Part shown: positions 41,687 through 53,259 of the stretch, piece by piece
Position numbering within the stretch: position 1 is the first letter of the stretch
Layout of the letters: every line of letters starts with the position of its first letter
Origin: an uncultured beta proteobacterium
GTDB taxonomy: Bacteria > Pseudomonadota > Gammaproteobacteria > Burkholderiales > Burkholderiaceae
Direction: 5' to 3'
Assembly: GCA_903867305.1 (NCBI GenBank)
Contig: CAIPQU010000107.1
Span: 1-64,000, forward strand
DNA length: 64,000 bases
The notes under the pieces: generated by a model
Database searches by the model: none
Told to the model about the DNA's origin: nothing
Seen by the model: the letters and a program-made list of their open reading frames with translations, nothing else
Position numbers and translations under genes: made by a program

Positions 41687-42883
41687 TTATTTAATAAAAG
41701 CACATTTAGACTCAGCTAGAGTATTAAAAGACTCTGCTCCAGAAAGTTTTTTTACCACCCGATAGTAATCCCATGGTTTGGTAACTTCTTCTGGCTTCTT
41801 CACTTCAAAGAGATACATATCATGAATCATGATGCCATCTTTACGAAGATATCCACCCTTTGTAAAAAGATCATTGATTTTCATTTTTTGCATCTCAGCA
41901 ACAACTTTTTCAGGATTATCAGTACCTGCGGCTTTAACAGCCTTTAGGTAAGTCATCATCGATGAGTAGTCTCCTGCATGAACTGAGGTTGGCATACGCT
42001 TCATCTTTTGAATAAAGCGCCCTGCAAAAGCCCTAGTTTCATCATTTAAATCCCAGTACCAAGCTTCTGTGGCTAATAAACCCGCTGCGTTTTTAATACC
42101 GATACTATGCACATCAGAAATAAAGACTAATAAACCAGCGAGTTTCATGCTTTTATTTATTCCAAACTCATTTGCTGCTTTTACGGAGTTAATCGTATCG
42201 CCACCCGCATTCGCCATGGCCAATACTTGTGCTTTAGAGCTTTGCGCCTGTAATAAGAATGATGAAAAATCGGCGGTATTTATCGGGTGTTTTACTGAGC
42301 CAACCACCTTACCACCCGTGTCTACAACAACCTTTGTAGCATCCTTTTGTAGCTGTTCACCAAAAGCATAATCAGCCGTGATAAAGAACCAGTTTTTATT
42401 ACCTTTTTCTACCAATGCTTTACCAGTAACATTAGCAAGGGCAATTGTGTCGTAAGTATAGTGAATCGTATAAGGTGAACACTGCTCATTCGTTAAGGCC
42501 GATGTACCAGCGCCGTTATTGATATACAAACGCTTTTTTTCAGAGGTAACTTTGGCGGTCGCTAAAGCCGTTCCTGAATTAGTTCCACCAAAAATAACGT
42601 TTACACCTTCTTGATCAATCCATTCACGTGCTTTACCTGCAGCAATATCGGCTTTATTTTGATGATCACTATACAAAACCTCTACTTTTCTGCCTAAAAC
42701 AGATCCACCAAAATCAGCGATCGCCATTTCCATAGCTTCTTTACCACCAACACCATCAATATCAGAATACAAGCTGGAGCCGTCCGTAATAAAACCTATT
42801 TTTATTGGCTTGTTGTCGGCGGCAGAAGAAGCCGTAGCAATTGATAACAACGCAAAAGCTAATACTATTTTTTTCAATTTCAT
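41687..42883 (-). CDS. Periplasmic substrate-binding protein of the ABC transporter
   Basis: A 398-aa protein with a signal peptide (KLKKIVLAFALLSIATASSAA), cut probably after SSAA. The type I periplasmic binding fold begins IKIGFITDGSSLYSDIDG. Three in-frame ATGs exist. I chose 42883 because AAGGA lies six bases upstream of it, while the ATG at 42884-42886 is too close. The protein ends with Cys near the C-terminus, and a Cys in NEQCSPY may pair with it. The ligand cannot be read from the sequence. Confidence 0.9.
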   Translation of the reverse strand: MKLKKIVLAFALLSIATASSAADNKPIKIGFITDGSSLYSDIDGVGGKEAMEMAIADFGGSVLGRKVEVLYSDHQNKADIAAGKAREWIDQEGVNVIFGGTNSGTALATAKVTSEKKRLYINNGAGTSALTNEQCSPYTIHYTYDTIALANVTGKALVEKGNKNWFFITADYAFGEQLQKDATKVVVDTGGKVVGSVKHPINTADFSSFLLQAQSSKAQVLAMANAGGDTINSVKAANEFGINKSMKLAGLLVFISDVHSIGIKNAAGLLATEAWYWDLNDETRAFAGRFIQKMKRMPTSVHAGDYSSMMTYLKAVKAAGTDNPEKVVAEMQKMKINDLFTKGGYLRKDGIMIHDMYLFEVKKPEEVTKPWDYYRVVKKLSGAESFNTLAESKCAFIK

Positions 42884-42907
42884 CATTTTCCTTAACATTA
42901 AAATTAA

Positions 42908-43609
42908 TTAAACTCCAAGATAACTATTTAAAATACTCGTCTTTTGAGATAGCTCACCACTTAAAACGGTCTCTACAACCTGACCATGCTCAATTACATA
43001 ATGTCGATCAGCAAGATTTGCAGCAAAGTGAAAGTTTTGCTCAACCAAAATAATGGTGTAACCTTTTTCTCGCAGATGCTTAACAACTTGACCTAATTTT
43101 TGAACAATCACGGGGGCCAAGCCTTCTGTAATTTCATCCAACAATAAAATATTAGCCCCCGTTCTTAAAATTCGTGCCATGGCTAACATTTGTTGTTCTC
43201 CACCGCTTAAGCGCGTTCCAGGGCTATTTTTTCGTTCATACAGATTGGGAAACATCTCATAAATCTCTTCAACCGAAAAGCCATCCTTGTTGATAATAGG
43301 GGGCAAAAAAAGATTTTCCTCCGCGGTTAATGTGGAGAAAATACCCCGCTCTTCAGGGCAATATCCTATTCCCATCGGTGCTATTTGATGGGTTAATAAC
43401 GAAGTTGTCTCAACACCATTAATCTGAATCGACCCTGTCCTTTTATCCGTTAGTCCTAAAATTGCTCTTAACGTAGTAGTTCTTCCTGCGCCATTTCTTC
43501 CTAGAAGAGTTACAACTTCGCCTTGATGAACCTCTAAATTAATACCATGCAAAATATGGGACTCGCCATACCAAGCATGTAAATCTTTTATTTCTAATGC
43601 AACTGTCAT
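42908..43609 (-). CDS. ABC transporter ATPase (LivF-like) with Arg in Walker A
   Basis: A 233-aa ATP-binding subunit. Walker A reads GRNGAGRTT, with Arg (codon complement at 43481-43483) where Lys is almost universal. The other motifs are intact: LSGGEQQMLAMARI signature, LLLDEITEGLAP Walker B, and the H-loop in ILVEQNFHFA. The partner LivG-like ATPase keeps its Lys. The gene overlaps the LivG-like stop/start by 4 bases (ATGA). The Arg variant may be tolerated in a heterodimer or be a lineage feature. Confidence 0.9.
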   Translation of the reverse strand: MTVALEIKDLHAWYGESHILHGINLEVHQGEVVTLLGRNGAGRTTTLRAILGLTDKRTGSIQINGVETTSLLTHQIAPMGIGYCPEERGIFSTLTAEENLFLPPIINKDGFSVEEIYEMFPNLYERKNSPGTRLSGGEQQMLAMARILRTGANILLLDEITEGLAPVIVQKLGQVVKHLREKGYTIILVEQNFHFAANLADRHYVIEHGQVVETVLSGELSQKTSILNSYLGV

Positions 43610-44376
43610 ATGGTCGCTCCCGCATGACCCATATAAGCCTCCATAACAAGTGGGTTATTGGAGACCTCCGCATAAGTACCTTCAGCTAAAACAGCACCTC
43701 GCTGTAGAACGGTAATTTTATTAGCAATTGTAGAAACCACTTTCATATTGTGTTCAACCATCAACACCGTTCTACCCTTTGCAACCTGAGCAATTAATTG
43801 TGTAACTCGCTCAACATCTTCATGGCCCATACCTTGGGTCGGCTCATCAAGCAACATTAGTTCTGGATCCATGGCTAATGTAGTGGCAATTTCCAAAACA
43901 CGTTTTCTACCATAGGGCAAATTCACCGCCAATTGATCAGAAAAACCATTTAAACCAACGGTATCGAGTAACTCAAGGGCTCTGTCATTTAACTCATTTA
44001 ATGAATTAGAGGATTTCCAAAAATGAAATTCCGTTTTTAATTGTTTTTGTAATGCGATACGAACATTATCTAAAACAGTCATATGAGGAAAAACTGCAGA
44101 AATTTGGAAAGAGCGAATAACACCTAAACGCGCAACCTGTGTTGGTGAGTGTTGCGTAATATCCTCACCCTTTAATAGAATTTTTCCACTCGAGGGTATC
44201 AAAAACTTTGTCAGCAAATTAAAACACGTGGTTTTACCAGCGCCATTGGGGCCAATAAGCGCATGAATAGTGCCTTCAATCACTTGTAAATTCACATTAT
44301 TGACAGCAACAAAACCCTTAAATGACTTCGATAAGTTTTGTGTTTCAAGAATAAAGGGCGGACTATTGTTCAGCAT
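43606..44376 (-). CDS. ABC transporter ATPase (LivG-like)
   Basis: A 256-aa ATP-binding subunit. Walker A GPNGAGKTTCFNLLT, a VNLPYGRKRVLEIATTL signature region, LMLLDEPTQGMG Walker B and the H-loop in VLMVEHNMKVV are all present. It is the first transporter gene after the GMC oxidoreductase (67 bases apart). Together with the four genes downstream it completes a five-component uptake system. Confidence 0.92.
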   Translation of the reverse strand: MLNNSPPFILETQNLSKSFKGFVAVNNVNLQVIEGTIHALIGPNGAGKTTCFNLLTKFLIPSSGKILLKGEDITQHSPTQVARLGVIRSFQISAVFPHMTVLDNVRIALQKQLKTEFHFWKSSNSLNELNDRALELLDTVGLNGFSDQLAVNLPYGRKRVLEIATTLAMDPELMLLDEPTQGMGHEDVERVTQLIAQVAKGRTVLMVEHNMKVVSTIANKITVLQRGAVLAEGTYAEVSNNPLVMEAYMGHAGATI

Positions 44377-44443
44377 AAGAAACTGAGAATATTATAAAAA
44401 CGGACTTTCGGAAAGAGTTTCTTACTAGGGGTTTATACGAGGG

Positions 44444-46048
44444 CTACATTAACAACTCAGCAACTCTTTGAGCCATCATCATGGTAGGTGCAGCCGTATT
44501 ACCAGAAGTAATATTTGGCATCGCTGATGAATCAACCACACGCAATCCCCGAACACCTTTTACACATAAGTTAGGGTCTAAAACAGACATCGCGTCATTC
44601 TGAGCCCCCATTTTACAAGTTCCAACAGGATGAAAAATGGTGGTTCCAATATTTCCTGCCGCCTGAACTAGTTCATCATCCTTAATTAAGCTAGCTCCTG
44701 GCTTTACCTCTTGGGGCGAGTATGGGTGAAGAGCGCTCTGCGCCACAATCTTCCTAGTGAGGTGTATAGACTCTACCGCCACCTGCTGATCTTCTTTGCT
44801 CGATAGGTAATTAGGGTTGATTTTCGGTTTTGCCATTACATCACGATTTTCAATATGAACGCTTCCTCTCGATGTTGGCCGCAAGTTACAAACACTGGCT
44901 GTGAAGGCATTAAATGAATGAAGATCTTCACCAAACCGCTCCAAGGACAGTGGTTGCACATGATATTGGAGGTTTGGGGTTGCGTGAGCTGTTGAGCTTG
45001 TCGTAAATAACCCCAATTGAGATGGTGCCATTGACATTGGACCTGTTCTCTTTAAAAGATACTCAAGTGCTATAAGACCCTTTCCAAACATAGTTTTCAC
45101 TTTGGTATTCAAGGTTTCAATACCGTTAACTTTGTAAATCATTCTTAGTTGTAGATGATCTTGTAGGTTTTCTCCGACACCAGGTAAGTTCTGTATCACG
45201 GGTATGCCCAACTCCTGGAGTAGGGGACCCTGACCAACGCCAGATCTCTCCAATATTTGAACGGACCCAATAGTGCCGGCACTCAATAGAACTTCTTGTT
45301 TCGTAGATGCATAATGTTGATGCCCTCCGCCAATAAAGTTAACGCCTTTACATTGCTTTGTTTGAGGATCAATATCAAGAGAATCAACATAAGCGCCGGT
45401 AATCATGGTTAGATTGGGTCTTTTGGCAGCAGTTTTTAAAAAGGCTTTTGATGTGTTCAGGCGCCAACCATCTTTTTGGTTGACATCAAAGTAGCCAACA
45501 CCATAATTGTTTCCTTGATTAAAGTCACTCACCTCTGGAATGCCAAACTCAATAGCTGCAGATTTAAACCTTTCAAGAATGTCCCACTTTAAGCGCTGTT
45601 GACTAACCTGCCATTCGCCCTGATTAGAGTGCCACTCATTATTACCGCCGTAATAGTTTTCAAATTGTTTGTATCTTTTTAAAGAAGCGCTCCAGTTCCA
45701 ATCCGGCTCATTGGTTATCTCAGCCCAACGATCATAATCCGGTGCTTGGCCGCGCATATAAATCATTCCATTAATGGATGAACAACCACCTAAGCCCTTG
45801 CCGCGAGGATATAAAAGTGCGCGCTGGTTTAATCCAGGAATCGGCTCAGTTTTAAATTGCCAATCGGTTCTTGGATTATCAATACAGTATAAATATCCTA
45901 CAGGAATATGGATCCAAATATAGTCATCCTTTGCTCCCGCCTCCAGAAGTAAAACCGTTGTATTTGGGTTTTGGGTTAGGCGATTAGCCAGCAAACAACC
46001 AGCGCTGCCTGCGCCAATAATAATGTAGTCAAACTCGCCATGATTCAC
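44444..46048 (-). CDS. GMC-family flavin alcohol dehydrogenase
   Basis: A 534-aa FAD protein of the choline dehydrogenase-like type. The ADP-binding motif YIIIGAGSAGCLLANRL is at the N-terminus, followed by the GMC signatures PRGKGLGGCSSINGM and AGTIGSVQILERSGVG. The active-site His lies in HPVGTCKMG and an Asn in SGNTAAPT. The enzyme oxidises a primary alcohol to an aldehyde. Choline is only one possibility, and no betaine aldehyde dehydrogenase is adjacent. Its position before the ABC transporter suggests action on the imported substrate. Confidence 0.9.
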   Translation of the reverse strand: MNHGEFDYIIIGAGSAGCLLANRLTQNPNTTVLLLEAGAKDDYIWIHIPVGYLYCIDNPRTDWQFKTEPIPGLNQRALLYPRGKGLGGCSSINGMIYMRGQAPDYDRWAEITNEPDWNWSASLKRYKQFENYYGGNNEWHSNQGEWQVSQQRLKWDILERFKSAAIEFGIPEVSDFNQGNNYGVGYFDVNQKDGWRLNTSKAFLKTAAKRPNLTMITGAYVDSLDIDPQTKQCKGVNFIGGGHQHYASTKQEVLLSAGTIGSVQILERSGVGQGPLLQELGIPVIQNLPGVGENLQDHLQLRMIYKVNGIETLNTKVKTMFGKGLIALEYLLKRTGPMSMAPSQLGLFTTSSTAHATPNLQYHVQPLSLERFGEDLHSFNAFTASVCNLRPTSRGSVHIENRDVMAKPKINPNYLSSKEDQQVAVESIHLTRKIVAQSALHPYSPQEVKPGASLIKDDELVQAAGNIGTTIFHPVGTCKMGAQNDAMSVLDPNLCVKGVRGLRVVDSSAMPNITSGNTAAPTMMMAQRVAELLM

Positions 46049-46057
46049 AATCTTCTC

Positions 46058-46303
46058 CTATCCCTCTTTTTGATGATCAGATTTTTCTCTTAGGTGGTTT
46101 AAATAACCACTCCAAGCATCGCGAGCCTTTGGATCTAAATAATCAACTGCGACTCTTTGCGCCCCCTGAATAATTGATACAGCATATGGTTTAGCCAATG
46201 CAGATACCTCTGGACAAAGCTCTAGGGCATCACCAACTGAAGGTGATTTCGAGCGCCAATAATTAATAGCTGCTTCAAGTTCGGATAGGCTAATAAATAA
46301 CAT
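46058..46303 (-). CDS. DUF3717-like small protein
   Basis: An 81-aa soluble protein. SLSELEAAINYWRSKSPS and LCPEVSALAKPYAVSI resemble the DUF3717 family of Burkholderiales as I recall it. It lies 9 bases upstream of the GMC gene and 7 bases after the SET-domain gene. The function of the family is not known. Confidence 0.65.
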   Translation of the reverse strand: MLFISLSELEAAINYWRSKSPSVGDALELCPEVSALAKPYAVSIIQGAQRVAVDYLDPKARDAWSGYLNHLREKSDHQKEG

Positions 46304-46310
46304 GTTTTCA

Positions 46311-49296
<2,986 letters not shown>

Positions 49297-49300
49297 TTAC

Positions 49301-50416
49301 TTAGATACGCATCGGCATTACGACATATTTAAAATTATCATTTTCTGGAATGGTAATTAATGCACTGGAATTTGAATCACCTAAACTAACTTGTATTTCT
49401 TCATTTTTAACGTTACCTAATACATCTAAGAGATAGGTAACATTAAAACCTATATCAAGTTCATCACCTGCATAACTTGTTTCAATTTCCTCTTGTGCTT
49501 CTTCTTGCTCTGCATTGGTTGATTGAACAGTAAGAAGATTCGCTTTCAATGAACAACGAATACCTTTAAATTTGTCTGTCGTTAAAATTGCGGCACGTTG
49601 CAAAGCGGACTGAAATCCCTCACGATTCACAATAACAGTATTCTTGTGACCTTTAGGAATAACACGTTGATAATCTGGGAACTTGCCTTCAACTAATTTT
49701 GATAAAAGCTCTATGGATCCAAAATTAAACTTAATTTGTGTCGGGCTTATTTGAATATCTAATGCTTCATCAGAATCATCCAAAAGATGTTGACACTCTA
49801 AAATTGTTTTTCTTGGAACAATGACTTCAATTTTCCCAGTATCACCACTGATAGGATTTTTTAAAATGATTTGACCAAAAGCTAAACGATGACCATCCGT
49901 TGCCACAGCAACAAGTTTCGAGCCTTCTAAAACAAATAACATACCATTCAAGTAATAGCGAATATCTTGTTGCGCCATTGCGAAATAGACTTGGCTAATT
50001 AATTGTTTAAACTCTTTTTGAGTAATAGTTAATGAACGAACATCCAACAAGTTCTCTTGCATAATTGGAAATTCATTTGCGGCAAGAGTTTGTAAAGAGA
50101 ATCTACTTTTCCCACTTTGAACTACCATCCGGTTATCTTTGACATTCAAACTCACAGGACCTTCTGGCATTGCTCGCAAAATATCTAGTAATTTTCTAGC
50201 ACCTACCGTGGTACTTAAATCATCATTTCCAATTCCAAAATCTGTGGTTGTTGTAATTTGAATATCTATATCTGTAGAGATGAATGAAATTTTTTCATTC
50301 GATTTTTTTAATAATAAATTCGCCAGTATCGGTAACGTATGACGACGTTCAACAATTCCACTAACAACTTGTAAAGGCTTTAAAAGAATGTCACGGGTTG
50401 TACTGACCAATTGCAT
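49301..50416 (-). CDS. dnaN: DNA polymerase III beta sliding clamp
   Basis: A 371-aa clamp. It starts MQLVSTTRDILLKPLQVVSG and ends YVVMPMRI, with LEGSKLVAVATDGHRLA in the middle domain. Length is normal. It lies between oriC-like DNA and gyrB. Confidence 0.97.
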   Translation of the reverse strand: MQLVSTTRDILLKPLQVVSGIVERRHTLPILANLLLKKSNEKISFISTDIDIQITTTTDFGIGNDDLSTTVGARKLLDILRAMPEGPVSLNVKDNRMVVQSGKSRFSLQTLAANEFPIMQENLLDVRSLTITQKEFKQLISQVYFAMAQQDIRYYLNGMLFVLEGSKLVAVATDGHRLAFGQIILKNPISGDTGKIEVIVPRKTILECQHLLDDSDEALDIQISPTQIKFNFGSIELLSKLVEGKFPDYQRVIPKGHKNTVIVNREGFQSALQRAAILTTDKFKGIRCSLKANLLTVQSTNAEQEEAQEEIETSYAGDELDIGFNVTYLLDVLGNVKNEEIQVSLGDSNSSALITIPENDNFKYVVMPMRI

Positions 50417-50681
50417 GTTGTTATTCCTAATAAATAAATATTTCGTTTAGTAGTAGTAATAAGGATCGACAAATCTGTGGATAATTATAAATACTCTTAT
50501 TAATCAATATTTTACAACAAAAAAAACCTGTTAATAACTTCTGTATAACTTTGGGATAAATCTTGGATAACTTACTCTAACACTTTATTTTGCATGATCG
50601 ATCAAAGTTATCTACATTTTTTTAACAGCTTATACACATAGTTATACAGAAGTTTTCAACATACTTATCCACAGCCTTATT
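50417..50681. other. dnaA-dnaN intergenic region, candidate oriC part
   Basis: 265 bases rich in A/T. Perfect DnaA boxes are TGTGGATAA (50476-50484) and TTATCCACA (50665-50673). Near matches are TTATCTACA (50608-50616), TTATACACA (50630-50638) and TTATACAGA (50642-50650). A GATC site is near 50599. This density fits a replication origin or dnaN control region. Confidence 0.75.
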
Positions 50682-52145
50682 TTACGCTTTTAAAGTCTGT
50701 TCTAGAACATGTAACTCATGATTTAAATGACTATCATGGAGGCGAGCATCTGCGACTTTGCGAACCGCATGAAGAACGGTGGTGTGATCCCGTCCACCAA
50801 ACAACTCACCAATTTCAGGAAGGCTTTTTTGCGTGAGTTCTTTGGCAATATACATCGCTATTTGCCTTGGCTTGGCAATATTTGCAGGTCGTTTTTTGGA
50901 GTACATATCAGCCACTTTAATACTATAAAAATCGGCGACCGCTTTTTGAATATTTTCAACAGAGATTTGACGATTTTGAATAGATAAAAGGTCTTTTAAG
51001 GCCTCTTTTGCTACATCGATATTGACCTCTTTTCCATGAAAACGGACATATGCAAGAATTTTCCGTAAAGCGCCCTCTAATTCTCGAATATTTGACCTTA
51101 AATGTTTCGCTATAAAAAAAGCGACATCTTCAGTCATCGGAACAAATTCCGCTTGCGCTTTTATCATGAGAATTGCGACACGCATTTCTAATTCGGGTGG
51201 TTCGATAGCGACGGTAAGCCCTGAGTCAAATCTCGAAATCAGGCGATCATCAATACCGTCCATTTCTTTTGGATAAGTATCTGAAGTAATAATGACTTGA
51301 GACTTATTGGACGTGAGTGCCTCAAAAGCATAGAAAAACTCTTCTTGAGTGCGACTTTTACCACTAAAGAACTGAATATCATCAATAAGTAGTAAATCAA
51401 GGGAGTGGTAGTAGGTTTTAAACTTATCAAAAGCTTTTTGCTGATAAGCCCTTACCACATCTGAAACATACTGTTCGGCATGAATGTAGCGAATTTTGGC
51501 GTTCGGTTTTTGTTGTAATAGATAGTTGCCAACGGCGTGTATTAAATGTGTTTTACCTAAACCAACGCCGCCATATAAAAACATTGGGTTATAACTAGTA
51601 CCAGGGTTATTAGCGACTTGGACGGCCGCAGCTCGCGCTAATTGATTAGCTTTACCGTTAACAAAGGTATCAAAAGTTAATATTGGGTTAAGTTTTGAAA
51701 AGTCTTCAACATTGATCTGAAAAGATACCCCCCCCATATCATCATCAAGTTCGTCCTGGCTTGCTAAGATATCTTCAGGCTCAGCGACTCGGCCAATAAA
51801 GCTTGTAGAAAAGGTATTTTCCGCCTCATTGATACTACAAGCTTTGGAGTCAACAATAAAACGCACCTGGGTGCCTGGAGGTAGATGGTTTTCAGCTAGT
51901 GTATTGATTTTATTAGAAAATTGATTTTTTACCCAGTCTAACTTAAACTGATTTGGGGCCGCGATAATAAAACTTTCTTTATCAATTCCGAAGCCTATAG
52001 GCGCCAAAGGCTTGATCCATGTTCTAAACTGGGAACTAGACATTTCTTTGCCGGCATCGCTTAAAAATACCGTCCAAAATGTGTTTTCTTGAGGCCGTTC
52101 AGATCTTGGCGCCTCGGATGGAGGAAGTGGCTCCGAATGATTCAT
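50682..52145 (-). CDS. dnaA: Chromosomal replication initiator DnaA
   Basis: A 487-aa AAA+ initiator. The N-terminal DnaB-interaction domain has [11 protein letters not shown]. Walker A is [17 protein letters not shown] and Walker [11 protein letters not shown]. The C-terminal DNA-binding domain has [15 protein letters not shown]. Length is normal. Box clusters lie on both sides of the gene, so autoregulation is likely. Confidence 0.98.
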   Translation of the reverse strand: MNHSEPLPPSEAPRSERPQENTFWTVFLSDAGKEMSSSQFRTWIKPLAPIGFGIDKESFIIAAPNQFKLDWVKNQFSNKINTLAENHLPPGTQVRFIVDSKACSINEAENTFSTSFIGRVAEPEDILASQDELDDDMGGVSFQINVEDFSKLNPILTFDTFVNGKANQLARAAAVQVANNPGTSYNPMFLYGGVGLGKTHLIHAVGNYLLQQKPNAKIRYIHAEQYVSDVVRAYQQKAFDKFKTYYHSLDLLLIDDIQFFSGKSRTQEEFFYAFEALTSNKSQVIITSDTYPKEMDGIDDRLISRFDSGLTVAIEPPELEMRVAILMIKAQAEFVPMTEDVAFFIAKHLRSNIRELEGALRKILAYVRFHGKEVNIDVAKEALKDLLSIQNRQISVENIQKAVADFYSIKVADMYSKKRPANIAKPRQIAMYIAKELTQKSLPEIGELFGGRDHTTVLHAVRKVADARLHDSHLNHELHVLEQTLKA

Positions 52146-52423
52146 TTCGTAATTTATGCTTTTTAGGTAAAGAATGATTTATTTTCAGTGGAAGTTGATT
52201 GTAGCGAAGTTTATAAGTTATCAACAAATGGAAAAGCTGTGTAAAAACGGTGGATAACTTGTGGATAACTTTTATTTTCTGATTATAATTAAGGACTTAT
52301 TTAAATATGTCAGAAATCTTTTCTTATATTTTTTTACATTATGACAAAAGCTTCAATGGTATTGACTAACATTACATAATCATGGAAAATAGCAGGTTAT
52401 CCAGTAAAGAGTGATGACATAAA
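52146..52423. other. dnaA-rpmH intergenic region, candidate oriC part
   Basis: 278 bases between divergent dnaA and rpmH. Boxes are TTATCAACA (52218-52226), GGTGGATAA (52249-52257, one mismatch) and TGTGGATAA (52260-52268). They are followed by an AT-rich stretch up to 52385 that could unwind. Promoters of dnaA and rpmH must also lie here. Confidence 0.7.
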
Positions 52424-52558
52424 ATGAAACGTACTTATCAACCTTCCGTAACGCGCCGTAAACGTACCCACGGGTTTCGTGTTCGTATGAAAACAAGGGG
52501 TGGGCGTCAGGTTCTTAATGCCCGTCGTGCAAAAGGTCGTAAACGTTTAGCTGTCTAA
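52424..52558 (+). CDS. rpmH: 50S ribosomal protein L34
   Basis: A 44-aa basic protein, [18 protein letters not shown] at the start and [12 protein letters not shown] at the end, a full match to bacterial L34. It is the first gene of the rpmH-rnpA-yidD-yidC-mnmE cluster. Confidence 0.98.
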   Translation: MKRTYQPSVTRRKRTHGFRVRMKTRGGRQVLNARRAKGRKRLAV

Positions 52559-52563
52559 TAATT

Positions 52564-52590
52564 AGAGGGGCTTACTGAGCCTCTTTTTTT
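52564..52590 (+). terminator. Terminator or attenuator between rpmH and rnpA
   Basis: AGAGG and CCTCT form a stem around GGCTTACTGAG, followed by seven T. This is a typical intrinsic terminator shape and would lower rnpA expression relative to the abundant L34. Confidence 0.6.
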
Positions 52591-52625
52591 AAAATCTGGA
52601 CGGTAATCATTGAGATCAATCGTTC

Positions 52626-52982
52626 ATGGAAAAACTCACCAAAAAACAAATCCTTCAAAAATCTGAAGATATTTCTCGAGTTCTTCAGTCGAGAAAAGTA
52701 AGTAAAAAACATTTGTCGTTTTACAAAAGCTCTTCTATAGAGCCTTTGGAAAATATTTCTAGGCTTGGGTTGGCTATTCCGAAAAAAAACGCAAAAAGAG
52801 CAATCGATCGAAATCGAATTAAAAGAGTAATCCGGGAGGCCTTTCGTAAGTCCACAGATCCAATGTCTTCAGATCTTGTTGTAAAACTACATGCTCCAAT
52901 TGGATTAAAAACAAAAAAACGCCTACGTGAGCCGGAAAGACGCCTCATTCAAAAACAAGTTGAAGAGTTTTTTCATGATTAA
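52626..52982 (+). CDS. rnpA: Ribonuclease P protein component
   Basis: A 118-aa basic protein that helps RNase P RNA trim tRNA 5' ends. The conserved RNR motif region reads RAIDRNRIKRVIREAFR. Length is typical. It overlaps yidD by 8 bases. Confidence 0.95.
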   Translation: MEKLTKKQILQKSEDISRVLQSRKVSKKHLSFYKSSSIEPLENISRLGLAIPKKNAKRAIDRNRIKRVIREAFRKSTDPMSSDLVVKLHAPIGLKTKKRLREPERRLIQKQVEEFFHD

Positions 52983-53205
52983 AAAAACACTGATTCGTAT
53001 GATTCATGGTTATCAGTGGTTATTGCGCCCATTATTGGGGAATCATTGTCGGTTTTCGCCTTCTTGTTCAGAATATATGCAAGATGCCATCGAGGAACAC
53101 GGCGTTGTAAAAGGGTTATATTGGGGGATTAAACGACTCATGCGTTGTGCTCCTTGGAGTTTGGGAGGATATGATCCTGTACCCAAAAAGAACAAACCTG
53201 ATTGA
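52975..53205 (+). CDS. yidD: Membrane protein insertion efficiency factor YidD
   Basis: A 76-aa protein with the family core GNHCRFSPSCSEYMQDAIEE, GLYWGIKRLMRCAPWSLGG and DPVP. I chose the ATG at 52975. An extended frame from 52927 would run through rnpA. It sits between rnpA and yidC as usual and assists insertion of membrane proteins. Confidence 0.95.
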   Translation: MIKKTLIRMIHGYQWLLRPLLGNHCRFSPSCSEYMQDAIEEHGVVKGLYWGIKRLMRCAPWSLGGYDPVPKKNKPD

Positions 53206-53259
53206 TGACGTATAGGCACTACAATCAGGCATTAAAATATTTTTTAAAAATGGTTAAAA

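Noticed and set aside
42908..43609. LivF-like gene as a pseudogene because of the Walker A Arg
   Set aside because: The frame and all other ABC motifs are intact and the operon is tightly packed, so it is kept as a functional gene.
52927..52974. Longer start for yidD
   Set aside because: The extra 16 codons lie within rnpA, and YidD homologues begin near the ATG at 52975.
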